Assembly (NCBI GenBank): GCA_034440615.1
Contig: JAOTOM010001536.1
Coordinates: 1-64,000 of the forward strand
DNA: 64,000 nucleotides
From: Ashinkailepas kermadecensis
Taxonomy: Eukaryota; Arthropoda; Thecostraca; Neolepadidae
Direction: 5' to 3'
Below the pieces are notes generated by a model, which worked only from the letters and a program-made list of their open reading frames with translations, ran no database searches and had not been told where the DNA came from. Shown one piece after another: positions 23,359 through 34,790 of the stretch. Positions within the stretch are counted from its first letter, which is position 1, and each line of letters begins with the position of its first letter. The translations under genes were made by a program, and so were the position numbers.

Positions 23359-23871
23359 CTGGTCGTCGAACAAGGCCATCAGACAGCCGCGTGTGAAACA
23401 AGGTCATCAAGCAAGATGAACGGGAGGTCGTCAGCAAAGGTCATCGAGCAAGTTCACCGGCAAAGGCACCAGACAACACCACCAGACCAGCTTGTGGCAT
23501 GACCACCAGATAAGCCCGTCAATCGACAAGGCCATCGACAGTGCTGCCAGGCAACGTCATCGGACAAATTTACCACATGAGGTCACAGGCAATGCCTTCA
23601 TGCTGTGTTATCATGCCAGGTCATCCGACAAGGACAACAGACAATGCTATCCGAAGAGATTTTCACATACTGTCATACCATAACAGATATTGTCATACGG
23701 ACAAAAAGGCGTCAGCTGTGTTACTGCGCTAGTCAGGTTGTTCTTAATAATTTTCCACTGAGGAATGTGGGTGAGGGCACTTGCTGCAGAAATATGCGCG
23801 AAGATGAAGTATTTTGTTAGCTTATCCGATATTACCTAGGACAATGAAGAAATTCCCGCAATATGTGGAGA

Positions 23872-23990
23872 TTGTCCCCACCTGTTAGTTAGGCAGTTAT
23901 GGAGTCCCTGGCGGTAGTGGCAGTGGCAGATTGTCCCCACCTGTTAGTTAGGCAGTTATCGAGTCCCTGGCGGTAGTGGCAGTGACAGTG
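23872..23990. repeat. 59-bp two-copy tandem duplication
   Basis: Two nearly identical copies, core CCACCTGTTAGTTAGGCAGT, have period 59 bp, followed by GTGACAGACA repeats. It lies in the short intron between exons 6 and 7 and is not at a recognised splice site. Confidence 0.85.
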
Positions 23991-24217
23991 TGACAGACAG
24001 TGTGACAGACGACAATGACGGAGTCATCTCCGAAGCAGTGGTCAATCGAGCTATATTTAAAATGAGCTACCACATCCGTCTCATCTGCATCGGCAGGGAT
24101 TTCGGGTAGGATTTTGGATAGTGGCGACGAGTTTTTGCTTAGCTTCATTATTTCAATAGAACGCCATATTTGTGATGCTGAATTTGACGACGCTTAGGGG
24201 AAGCGTTCTCCCGATCC

Positions 24218-24450
24218 AGGGGTGGCAGCGACCATGATCCAGGGGTGGCATCGACCATGATCCAGGGGTGGCAGCGACCATGATCCAGGGGTGGCAGCGA
24301 CCATGATCCAGGGGTGGCAGAGACCATGGTCCAGGGATGTGCAGCGACCATGATCCAGGGGTGGCAGCGACCATGATCCAGGGGTGGCAGCGACCATGAT
24401 CCAGGGGTGGCAGCGACCATGATCCAAGGGTGGCATCGACCATGATCCGT
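24218..24450. repeat. 23-bp minisatellite
   Basis: About 9.5 units of 23 bp have core GACCATGATCCAGGGGTGGC. It lies about 200 bp downstream of the donor of exon 6 in the same intron. Confidence 0.92.
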
Positions 24451-24648
24451 GTCAGCGTGCATGTTAGAAGTAATGACGTAATGTACCGACACTTAATACG
24501 TCAAGTACCAGCAAGGTGCTCACCGGGTCCTGATTTCACCATAACTGCGTACCATAATCTTGCTTTAATACTTTCCCTGGGCCTAAAGTACTATATGTAT
24601 GTTGGTTGTTGACCAATCGCTACCCAGCCAGGCACTGTTGTTTCTCAC

Positions 24649-24788
24649 CTGCTCGGAGGAGGCGTACTTCCTGTGGTACACCAAGTAGCGGACGATGTTG
24701 CCGCGTGGCTCGCTGGGAGGCAGCCACGACACCAGCACGGCGGTGGCCGACAGAGAGGTCAGCTTAATGCCGGCCGGCGGGCCCGGCG
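24649..24788 (-). CDS. Dscam-like: Dscam-like exon 6: first half of FN4
   Basis: This exon has 140 nt, phase 1 to phase 0. The acceptor is GTCGGCAG|CG and the donor is GAGCAG|GTGAGA. It encodes PGPPAGIKLTSLSATAVLVS, then WLPPSEPRGNIVRYLVYHRK, ending ASSEQ: Fn3 strands A to C. A complete second copy of the exon start with its own AG lies at 25493 within the 60-bp array, 705 nt upstream. Splicing there would stay open and in frame to the same donor, giving a 281-codon exon. The outermost copy of the exon start (about 26213-26250) lacks the AG. Confidence 0.87.
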
Positions 24789-26255
24789 CTGCCGACAGGG
24801 TGACATGGTGACGGTTAACACGGGACAGCCACGACACCAGCACGGCCGTGGCCGACAGGGTGACATGGTGACGGTTAACATGGGACAGCCACGACACCAG
24901 CACGGCGGTGGCCGACAGGGTGACATGGTGACGGTTAACACGGGACAGCCACGACACCAGCACGGCCGTGGCCGACAGGGTGACATGGTGACGGTTAACA
25001 CGGGACAGCCACGACACCAGCACGGCGGTGGCCGACAGGGTGACATGGTGACGGTTAACACGGGACAGCCACGACACCAGCACGGCGGTGGCCGACAGGG
25101 AGATAGGGTGACGGTTAACACGGGACAGCCACGACACCAGCACGGCCGTGGCCGACAGAGAGACAGGGTGACGGTTAACACGGGACAGCCACGACACCAG
25201 CACGGCCGTGGCCGACAGGGTGACATGGTGACGGTTAACACGGGACAGCCACGACACCAGCACGGCCGTGGCCGACAGGGTGACAGGGTGACGGTTAACA
25301 CGGGACAGCCACGACACCAGCACGGCCGTGGCCGACAGGGTGACATGGTGACGGTTAACACGGGACAGCCACGACACCAGCACGGCCGTGGCCGACAGGG
25401 TGACATGGTGACGGTTAACACGGGACAGCCACGACACCAGCACGGCCGTGGCCGACAGAGAGGTCAGCTTAATGCCGGCCGGCGGGCCCGGCGCTGCCGA
25501 CAGGGTGACATGGTGACGGTTAACACGGGACAGCCACGACACCAGCACGGCCGTGGCAAGGGGAGAGGCGAAGCACGGCCGTGGCCGACAGGGTGACAGG
25601 TGACGGTTAACACGGGACAGCCACGACACCAGCACGGCCGGGCCGACAGAGGACACGGCCGTGGCCGACAGGGTGACATGGTGACGGTTAACACGGGACA
25701 GCCACGACACCAGCACGGCCGGCCGGGAGGAGGGTGGACAGGTGACGGTTAACACGGGACAGCCACGACACCAGCACGGCCGTGGCCGACAGGGTGACAG
25801 GGTGACGGTTAACACGGGACAGCCACGACACCAGCACGGCCGTGGCCGACAGGGTGACATGGTGACGGTTAACACGGGACAGCCACGACACCAGCACGGC
25901 CGTGGCCGACAGGGTGACAAGGTGACGGTTAACACGGGACAGCCACGACACCAGCACGGCGGTGGCCGACAGGGTGACATGATGACGGTTAACACGGGAC
26001 AGCCACGACACCAGCACGGCCGTGGCCGACAGGGTGACATGGTGACGGTTAACACGGGACAGCCACGACACCAGCACGGCCGTGGCCGACAGGGTGACAT
26101 GGTGACGGTTAACACGGGACAGCCACGACACCAGCACGGCCGTGGCCGACAGGGTGACAGGGTGACGGTTAACACGGGACAGCCACGACACCAGCACGGC
26201 GGTGGCCGACAGAGAGGTCAGCTTAATGCCGGCCGGCGGGCCCGGCGCAACAGAC
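24725..26255. repeat. 60-bp minisatellite derived from the FN4 exon start
   Basis: There are about 25 units of 60 bp with core CACGACACCAGCACGGC. On the minus strand a unit is 33 nt of exon 6 coding for LSATAVLVSWL plus 27 nt of intron. Three exon-start copies (the real exon, 25455-25505 and 26212-26255) also contain the PGPPAGIKL segment. The short units look as if they arose by joining two CTGTCGGC words, one in the intron and one in the exon, deleting the acceptor between. Irregular units occur at 25550-25740. Confidence 0.93.
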
Positions 26256-27786
26256 GGGATGACAGGGCGGTGTGTGTAGAAACACAAGCCAGATGCCGGA
26301 CCAGGAGAGAAGCCAGTTGACACCGAGGTCGGTTGGCACTATTATCGATGACCGTGCTGGAGCTGGGAGATAATTCATTGACATCGCACGTTGAAGTTAT
26401 TACATGACACCGGCTCAGAACCATGCCTGACTAGTGGACAGACGAAAATGGTACGACCAACATTGTACGGTACACCTAGTTGGTCCGTATCCCTATGACG
26501 CTGACTATCAGCTTCAGTACTGGAAATACATATGCACACAATATGCAGCCAAAGCAGTTCTAATTTTCATGCGCGACATCGAATAAGAAATCATCAAAAG
26601 TAGTTGTAACCTGTTCACCACGAGCTATACATTTGGATCCTTGTGTACACTAGTGATATTCCATAAGAGTCTCTAAACTTCATTTTCCAGCATCCCCCCG
26701 AATGGGGTTGTTAGATCCCTTATGGGCAGATTATCTCAACAAAATCCCTTATATGCCATTGAAATATAGGCGTGGGAATGTGGGAGGAGACAGACGGCCA
26801 CCGCTCGGCAGCTTTGGCACCAACACTGCACCTTCATGTGGGGAAATATAGTCTACGTGCCTAGCTACTTCCCCTTCCGTGTGCCGTTCGCGGGCATGGC
26901 TGGAGATCCCTGGTGGGTCGGGGTCTCCCTGGATTGGCACCCTGCTAATGTTAAGTTGTCATTTATCCTATTCAATCGGAAAATATGTCTTGAAAAGGGG
27001 ACTCAGACCCGCTGGCTTGGTCAGGGACCTCCAGCCATATATGAGGGTGTTAATTAGCAACCGAAGCAGCCCGACCGAATGCACCTCACGCAAAAATGTG
27101 TTGATTGCTGACCTTGTTATTTGAGGATGAGAACTCCCCACATTTTCATCACACGGCACTCACATGCAAACATAATCATAGCAACATTGACCGGAAGGTA
27201 AGTAGAATGTATAGCGATCACTAGTCAAGATCGCCAAGCTCAACTATGTTATGTGTCTACAATTACCAACAGAATTCATCTATGTTCATTGACGCATATG
27301 AGAGTGACAGAAATTGGTCTGTGATTTCTTTTACTGCATCGAATGGGCTGGAGTATAAGGGCCGGTCATGCTCCGGTGCGAAAATGAATTTGAAGGAAAT
27401 TTTAACACGATGGGTGTCTAGATGATGTAGTTGTTCACAAGGAATTCAAATGGGAGTTTATTTTGTGGATAAGATATCTCTAACCTACATCAATCATGTA
27501 GTTTTAAAGCGCAAATTTTACCCTTTCGAGCACCGTTTTAGGATATTAAAAGATATAAGGGAATCATGTATATTGACAAAGTCAAGTCAAGTTCACATCT
27601 TTATTAACAAGTGAACTGCATGCATATCATTGGATACAATTAAAAGGAACAATTCGTGACTTCCTGAACTCTGCCAAGTTGCACAAGTCCTGCTTTGACT
27701 TGTTCTTGGGCATCAGCCTCCTGCTGGTCTCCTGAGCCCTGGTCCCTCCATACTACTCTTCCTGTGCGAAGTACTTAGCAGAAGCA
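26256..27786. other. Intron sequence, no gene seen
   Basis: AT-rich intron upstream of exon 6. No exon, transposon end or long repeat recognised. Confidence 0.5.
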
Positions 27787-28880
27787 TCAGTCACCATTTA
27801 AACAACTCTCAATAGGTCGTGTGTGGCAAGGCCAGCTGAGCACCTCCATGGGGGTGTTGATGAAGTTCCTCATCTCTGAGTTGCTTAGAGAGCTGATGAG
27901 AGGTGGCTCTGACACAAAATCTGACCAGCTGATCAAGTCGACAATACTGAAAGCATCACAATTGATGTCAGGTGCTCTTCTGGTTCTGGCATAGAGGTCC
28001 CTCAGCTGAGTGTCTGGGTCGTCCTCTCCTCTGATGGCGTCTCTCTCCACTCCTCCAATCCTCTCCTTTTGATCCGCAGAACACAGCAGTGTTTGGATTA
28101 TGACTTCACTGTGGGCATGCCAAGCAGATACTCTCACAGTCGGCACCATAAGGTCCAGCACCTCCTTCCCTTGGGACTTGAGGCAGTCCAGCTGAAACAG
28201 GATGTGTCTAGGCCCTTCGATCCAGAAGTGCTTGACCTTCATAGTGAACCAACGTGGATAGTGTAGTCCAATGATGATTTGCACAATGAATTGCAGATTC
28301 TTCAAGTTTTATTCCTTTAAGTCCGTGCTTTGACACCCAGAGCCTGAGAAGTCTGCTCGTTGTAATGAACCAATGGCTGCGGTTCACTGGTTCAATCTCC
28401 AACAGGGCCAACCGTGCAGGAAGTACCCTATCCCTGACTGCACAGACAATCTTAGAGCCATAGTATTGATCAGTTGAGAGATCTGGAACCTTGTTAGGCA
28501 GCTTGATCAGTGAAGGACCAGCAGAGATCCGGGGAAGTTTGGATTGATATCCAAGTATGTAGCGGAATCAAGGAGCTTTCATATGTCTCGGAAAATGTGT
28601 TGTTTTACAGAGTATGGGCATCAAGGTCAACAACGAGACGGCACAAGGGAAGTTCAACGGTGTGCAGGCTGCACATCAACCACATCAGCTTTCTCCACAG
28701 GTGCAGCTCCATCTTCCGCATTACTTCATCATTCACACCAGTGTTCACATTTGTTGAGTCTCCTCCAATGGCCCACAAGGTCTTGTCAAAACCCTTGTCT
28801 TTCAGGCAGGAAAACATGACCTTGGCAATCTACTCAGCATGCTCCTTTCTCTGAGGTAAAGTGGAGCAGATAGTAGCTGC
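27787..28880 (-). pseudogene. Frameshifted copy of an uncharacterised arthropod protein family
   Basis: Ordered fragments in shifting frames form one protein: LKDKGFDKTLWAIGGDSTNV then LMCSLHTVELPL (28605-28817); LPNKVPDLSTDQYYG, SHWFITTSRLLRLWVSKHG (28330-28520); and KNLQFIVQ, YPRWFTMKVKHFWIEGPRH, SAWHAHSEVIIQTLLCS, ISWSDFVSEPPL and MEVLSWPCHT (27787-28305). At least two frameshifts separate them. I recall similar uncharacterised proteins, often multicopy, from arthropod and hydrozoan genomes, with no named domain. The multicopy habit suggests a mobile element origin, but that is inference. It is inserted in the intron between exons 5 and 6. Confidence 0.7.
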
Positions 28881-30799
28881 CAGGTTCACTAGCAACATCA
28901 TAGTGTTCTCCTCTGATCTGTGCAGGAGAAGATTGGTCACTGCCCTCAGCTTCCATCAAATCCTTCACCACACTGGTCAGATCAATCCACCCATTAATGA
29001 TGACACAGGATTGGAATCTCAGCACAGTTGTTCTGCACCTTCGCTGCAGGCTCACGGGCAATTTCAGGGAAGAGCCCAACTTCAGGGACAAAGTCATCCT
29101 CAGCACCACTTCTCCCCAATCCCAGATCCCAGCCCTGACAGACCAGGGCTTCCCATTTGGTGGGATCATTTAAGTCCATCCTTCTCTTTTTGCCCCTTGA
29201 TGAAGGCAAGATCTCTCACAGGAAACTTTTATCTCTGCTACAGGAGCAGTTAATGTGGGCTTGGATGACACAACTGGTAATTTAACACTTGCAAGTAAAA
29301 ATATCAAATACCATGTCTAACTTGACTACAGACCTCTCTTTGGCATCAAGTTTGCCCTTCCCAAGATAACACTGTACTGCCTAATTCCAGACCTCAATGA
29401 GCTTGGACAAGATGATCACATTTTCATTGATAACAGGTGGCCTGAATAGAGCATTAGCTTTGCCCCACTGACAAATCAGACCAGGTAGATGTCACCCACA
29501 ACCGGGTCCACTGGGTAGTCCTCCTGTCATCTTCACCCTCAAGTGTCTCCCTCAAGTAGATGCCATACCCCAGGATATCCCTCCCAGTTGCCGGTTCAGA
29601 CACGAACAGCTTCCACCCATTGCCAAAAAGATTACTCAGATGAGAACTTGATGTCTTCCTTGTTCTGACTTGAAACATTTATTTAACTAGTTGATAACTG
29701 AACACAATATATCATCAAATGTTAATGCAATTCGCACTTATTGCATCCCTTTCCTCCTGGAACAAAATGTTGGATTGGACTCCCCCTCCCCAAACCCCAG
29801 ACCACACAGAGCGACGCGTAGTGACTTCACTTGTATATGACGCCACATAATATCCCCGCACCACGCACCATTTGTTCGCTAAAAAGTTGATGCGCCTTAG
29901 AGCGTCACCAGCATCAATTTTAACAATTGAATAGGCTAAGCGATTTAAATTTCGATTTTCACTCCATAAACCTCCCAAAAGACTCACATTATGATTATTG
30001 CTGAGCTAGATGGGACAAGAAATCAACTTCAATTCATCCGGGAAAAATAGCAAGATAATCCCACATTTTGCAATATTTTCAACAATTTTTTTTCTCAACA
30101 ATACAATTTTATTCAACTGCAAATTGATGTAGGTTAGGGTTATCAGAATTAAAAAATAAAGTCAGATTTGTGTTCTACACACAAAACTACATTATTTGAA
30201 CACCCATCTCAATTGATTTACAAAAAAAAGTATGACCCATCCTACTGGAGTATGCACGTTCGGACTTCCATTGACTGCAATGGATTGGTTGGATGAAGTC
30301 CCAGACTTCCAATTACCTAACGAGCAGGCTTTAATAGGCGTGGGCTTCTATTTGATGGCAACAACTATCTTATGGAGTGTAGGTTCATATCTGCACTCGA
30401 GGGCAACGAAAGAGCTGTGCTGTGTTGAACACGAAGCTACATCGGCCGTATATTTTCAGTTTGGATAGGTTTATGCCCAACGGTGCAGTTCACTCTAGCC
30501 TCACAGCAATGCAACACGAGGGATTTTTAGACCAGGAAGAAGAGTCGGCGAGGGGAAGATTTAACACTCACAGTGCTCCGGGCCAAGTTGATCTTCTGAG
30601 ATATCTCACGATGTGTTTATGATATTGCTTTGAGCTATGGCACACATTCCAACAATTAATGAGCACACATTATGTAGAAATAGAGGTTTAGTGTAGCAAT
30701 ATTCAGGAGCTATGGCAGGTAAAAGCCTTATGACGACCTGGATCGAATTCAGTGTTTAGATGTGCATTTAAATATTGTCCATGAACAGCCGTGCAATGT
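28881..30799. other. Mostly unassigned; may include the 5' part of the pseudogene
   Basis: The minus strand at 28881-29680 has broken frames that may continue the pseudogene (for instance VVKDLMEAEGSDQSSP), but I could not align them. 29700-30800 is AT-rich with no recognised gene. Confidence 0.45.
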
Positions 30800-31175
30800 A
30801 CAGTCACAAAGTAAAACTGAATACCCTATATACAAATCACAAGGTACAGTCGCAAAGTCAAACTGAATGTACATATATACAAATCACAAGGTACAGTCGC
30901 AAAGTCAAACTGAGGGGACGAGTGGTCTAGGGGTAAGATGCTCGTCTCACAATCGAAAGGTTGTGGGTTCGAGTCTCACCTGTCGCTACTCTTCGCCCGC
31001 GACCAATCGGCGTGAGAGATTGGCGACGCTACATGACTCAACGGTCGACGTGTCGTAAAAACCAATAACCAAAGTCAAACTGAATGTACATATATACAAA
31101 TCACAAGGTACGGTCGCAAAGTCAAACTGAATGTACATATATACAAATCACAAGGTACAGTCACACAGTCGAGCT
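30800..31175. repeat. 46-47-bp tandem repeat interrupted by a SINE
   Basis: About five units have core CGCAAAGTCAAACTGAATG, starting at 30800, 30846, 30893, then 31110 and 31156 beyond the SINE. The SINE landed within the third unit. Confidence 0.88.
30914..31070 (+). mobile_element. tRNA-derived SINE, full-length, with 13-bp target duplication
   Basis: The 157-bp element starts GGGGACGAGTGGTCTAGGGG (A box) and has GGGTTCGAGTCTCACC (B box). The anticodon region CTCACAATCGAAAGG resembles tRNA-Val(CAC). The 3' part holds CGACCAATCGGCGTGAGAGA and ends AAAAACCAATAACC. It is flanked by AAAGTCAAACTGA on both sides (30901-30913 and 31071-31083). The tRNA stem pairings are imperfect, so it is not a functional tRNA gene. 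Confidence 0.92.
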
Positions 31176-32472
31176 GAATGTATATGCAACCAATACAAAT
31201 GCAAAAGTACAAGTGATTTCAGCTTAGATCACTAAATCAAGCATTTCATCGAAATATGAAAATATGAATTATGTGCATTGCGCTGTGACTAATCATATTA
31301 AGAAACTGGATATACGTAATTCAACATATATCCTGTAGCAGTTTTCCGAGTTTTAAATTAATTTCAAGTCACGTCACTGAGGCATGACTTGAAATTTCCC
31401 GAAGTACCGGTATCGTAGGGCTTTGGAACTGAAATACGTATTATTTTGGCTAAGCATGGCTAAACCAAGATTGTGTACACTAATTTGTTGTTGATGGCAT
31501 TGATGTCCCATATTTGATTCGAATATTTTGACTGGGGCATAATGCTCCCCCATCGTCAACGAACATTGGAAAGGATTCAGCTGTGCATTGGTGACACCCA
31601 TTAGCTTCCCTGAGCATAATATGTTTACAAGCTCATTTGTTTTATCAGCTTATCACCTGCGTCCAGGTAGGTGACCTTGACCGGATCGGTGGTCTTGACC
31701 TTTGCACGTTTTAGTGTGCTAAGTTACGCAAGCTTGAATAAAATTGAAGGCGCTTGGAGGTTATCTTTGTTCCGCTATGTGGGGAAGCATAGCACGGCCC
31801 ACGCCAGGAGTGATCAGGCCAGTTGTTGTCGGCAGCTGGCGGCACTCATCTCTGCTGGGTTGCGTTGCTGTCATTACCTGCGATACCCTGGGCTGACTTG
31901 CCGTTGGTGGGTATGATATTCTCCCCACTACAATTCTCTTTTGTAACTAGACACCTATGAGCCGGATGAGCAGTCTACTTATCACCCTTTATAACCCTTA
32001 ATGTTACTTTGAATTGCCTGGACAACGATTAGCCGATGCAGAAATTTTCCTCACCAGGCTGACTGAGAATAGGTCATCAGCAACATACAAAAGTTTGCAC
32101 ATGGTCGATATTGAAGTGCGAAGTCGTACTTGTTCCACGGCCAGAGTCTGAGGACTACGACAAAGACCGGTAACTAACTTCACCCAGACATTGACCTGCT
32201 TGACCTGACCTGAAAGGCCAACCGGAAGAGGTGAAAATGAATGTTCGAAGTAACTGGAGTTCTAGAGTGGAGCTGCATAATGCACTGCCAAACCTCTTGC
32301 AATGTCGGGGATACGAAATGCTCCGACACGACGACCGCTATCAGTCTGGATAATGCTAGCCTGCCATACCAGATAAGTATATCAAAAGCCTTCCTAAGGG
32401 CACCGGGCAACAGCTTCCAAGAGGACCGCCTCCCCTCCCTCCCACTGGCAACAGCCCAGCCGTACCACTGAC
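31176..32472. other. Intron sequence, no gene seen
   Basis: AT-rich up to 31640 then mixed. No additional exon is needed, because exons 5 and 6 join in phase. Confidence 0.55.
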
Positions 32473-32640
32473 CATCCGCAGCAGTGAGACAGGTCACGGG
32501 AGTACTGAGCGGACCCCGGCCGGCCGCCGTCGCCGCTGACACCAACACCGTGTAGTTGGTGTACGGCAAGAGCTCAGAGATGGTCACCGACGTTCTCTTC
32601 TCATCTTGGAAGTGCACCACATCCTCTGGCGGCAACACGG
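32473..32640 (-). CDS. Dscam-like: Dscam-like exon 5: second half of FN3
   Basis: This exon has 168 nt, phase 1 to phase 1. The acceptor is ACGACAG|CC and the donor is GATG|GTCAGT. It encodes VLPPEDVVHFQDEKRTSVTI, then SELLPYTNYTVLVSAAT and GRGPLSTPV, which are strands D to G of FN3 with the typical L-P-x-T-x-Y tyrosine corner. No array is present at either border. The preceding intron is only about 370 bp. The following intron (24789-32472) carries the 60-bp array, a pseudogene and a SINE. Confidence 0.88.
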
Positions 32641-32958
32641 CTGTCGTTAACGTAGATAGAGCGAGAGTGAGAGCTTGTTTCAACGATTTCCCAACGTCTG
32701 CGGATATGTTCTCCACGACCAATCGATTAAACATCATATAAATTCCTCCCCCACACCTCATAGACCATGAAGGATCTGAACATTTATCGCTGCAATAAGG
32801 CCTGTCAGAATTGATGTTAGACATTTTTGTACTTTTGTTAGTTAATTTGCATGTACTCAAACCCACTTCCCCACACGCCTTCGTCACAAATGATCACAGT
32901 ACATCACAAGGGTGAATCTACGGCTTACCAGCTCGGAGGACTCACCTTACCACTTACC

Positions 32959-33050
32959 ACGTACCAGCTCTATGGATGGTACGCCCCCGGATGAGGTGGT
33001 ATCCGGCTTACCATCTCTGAGGACGGTACGCCGCCAGACGAGATGGTACC
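32959..33050. repeat. 47-bp duplication over the exon 4 donor
   Basis: Two diverged copies (about 75-80% identical by eye) have a period of 47 bp. One lies in the exon around 33010-33050 and one in the intron at 32963-33004. Both include the strand C' coding segment and the donor region. It looks like an older two-copy version of what the large arrays show. Confidence 0.75.
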
Positions 33051-33158
33051 TCTTGACCTGACCCCCAGCCTGGTGGCGAGTAACCCTGCGCCAACTGATG
33101 CGGATGCGAGTGGATGAGAGAATGTCACAAGCCACGCCTCTGGGCTGTCGGTCTGGAA
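33012..33158 (-). CDS. Dscam-like: Dscam-like exon 4: first half of FN3
   Basis: This exon has 147 nt, phase 1 to phase 1. The acceptor is CACCCCAG|TT and the donor is GATG|GTAAGC. It encodes PDRQPRGVACDILSSTRIRI, SWRR, then a loop and KRYHLVWRR, which are strands A to C' of an Fn3 domain with the core Trp and the strand C Tyr. The last 30-odd nt of the exon with its donor are duplicated 47 bp downstream. There the minus strand carries a cluster of good donors (GTACGT, GTAAGT, GTAAGG, GTGAGT). Using the GTG|GTAAGT site ending at 32958 would add exactly 18 codons in frame. The shorter exon gives the more usual Fn3 length. Confidence 0.86.
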
Positions 33159-33558
33159 CTGGGGTGAACCACAGGGTGAAATTAGTCTCAAGAATAATGG
33201 CGGTCGGTACTGTTCAGCATTCTCTTTAATTAACATTCACTAGACACAGACTTGTGCAGCCGTCGACAGCTGACATGGAATCAATAGCAACCACGTATGC
33301 TGTTTTCCACCTGTTGCTGGCTCAAAAGGCTTACGCCCCGGCGCACCCCTTGGTCCCGTAAATGGCACCTGGTACGACCTCCAAGTTTGAACAACTTAGC
33401 CTGCTGTTCACAAAGTGACGAATGACCAGCAAAGTCACACATGTCACGTTAGGACCACAGAGGGAATTGGCACACGTCCACTCACCGACCTGCCACGTGC
33501 TCGCCGTCAGCGGGTCGCCGGCCGGGCCAACACCCGGAACTGGGGCACGTCCACTCAC

Positions 33559-33698
33559 CGGCCTGCCACGTGCTCGCCATCAACGACGTGCTGGCCGGCC
33601 CATCACCGGCCGAGTTGTAGGCGCGCACAGCGACAGAGTAAAGCGTGTCGGGGCGGAGCTTCCGTAACACCACCACCAGCTCCGGACGGCGTACCAGT
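33559..33698 (-). CDS. Dscam-like: Dscam-like exon 3: end of FN2
   Basis: This exon has 140 nt, phase 2 to phase 1. The acceptor is CTGCTCAG|A and the donor is CCG|GTGAGT. It encodes strands E to G of FN2: LVRRPELVVVLRKLRPD, then TLYSVAVRAYNSAGDGPAS and LMASTWQ. The first 45 nt of the exon and its acceptor are the template of the 86-bp array just upstream. The proximal copy differs from the array units (GTACGC and CTGCTCAG against GTGCGC and CTGCCCAG). Only this copy continues into the rest of the domain. Upstream acceptors in the array would read into TGA. Confidence 0.88.
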
Positions 33699-34790
33699 CT
33701 GAGCAGCGGCCCACACACATCTCAGTACGGCTGGTCAGGACGGACCCGCCGTAACACCACCACCAGCTCCGGACGGCGCACCAGTCTGGGCAGCGGCCAC
33801 ACACATCTCAGGACGGCTGGTCAGGACGGAGCCGCCGTAACACCACCACCAGCTCCGGACGGCGCACCAGTCTGAGCAGCGGCCACACACATCTCAGTAC
33901 GGCTGGTCAGGACGGAGCCGCCGTAACACCACCACCAGCTCCGGACGGCGTACCAGTCTGAGCAGCGGCCACACACATCTCAGTACGGCTGGTAAGGACG
34001 GACCCGCCGTACACCACCACCAGCTCCGGACGGCGCACCAGTCTGAGCAGCGCCACACACATCTCAGTACGGCTGGTCAGGACGGAGCCGCCGTAACACC
34101 ACCACCAGCTCCGGACGGCGCACCAGTCTGGGCAGCGGCCACACACATCTCAGTACGGCTGGTCAGGACGGAGCCGCCGTAACACCACCACCAGCTCCGG
34201 ACGGCGCACCAGTCTGGGCAGCGGCCACCACATCTCAGTACGGCTGGTCAGGACGGAGCCGCCGTAACACCACCACCAGCTCCGGACGGCGCACCAGTCT
34301 GGGCAGCGGCCACACACATCTCAGTACGGCTGGTCAGGACGGAGCCGCCGTAACACCACCACCAGCTCCGGACGGCGCACCAGTGGCCCAACACCACCCC
34401 GGACGGCGTACAGTCTGGCAGCGGCCACACACATCTCAGTACGGCTGGTCAGGACGGACCCGCCGTAACACCACCACCAGCTCCGGACGGCGCACCAGTC
34501 TGGGCAGCGGCCCACACACATCTCAGTACGGCTGGTCAGGACGGAGCCGCCGTAACACCACCACCAGCTCCGGACGGCGCACCAGTCTGGGCAGCGGCCA
34601 CACACACATCTCAGTACGGCTGGTCAGGACGGAGCCGCCGTAACACCACCACCAGCTCCGGACGGCGCACCAGTCTGGGCAGCGGCCACACACACATCTC
34701 AGTACGGCTGGTCAGGACGGAGCCGCCGTAACACCACCACCAGCTCCGGACGGCGCACCAGTCTGGGCAGCGGCCACACACATCTCAGCA
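33640..34790. repeat. 86-bp minisatellite built from the exon 3 acceptor and exon start
   Basis: There are 13 to 14 units of about 86 bp, each containing CTCCGGACGGCG. On the minus strand each unit carries a potential acceptor CTGCCCAG|A followed by the first codons of exon 3 (LVRRPELVVVLR), then intron-like sequence with TGA. Length variants include units of 84-88 bp and a truncated unit near 34395. The period is not a multiple of three. The proximal end merges with the true exon at 33660-33698. Confidence 0.93.

Noticed and set aside
24583..26323. 530- and 307-codon frames as independent genes
   Set aside because: They are the 60-bp array; only the minus-strand FN4 segment next to 24649-24788 is supported.
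30914..30990. Functional tRNA-Val gene
   Set aside because: Stem pairings are imperfect and the sequence is embedded in a 157-bp repeat with target duplications; it is a SINE head.
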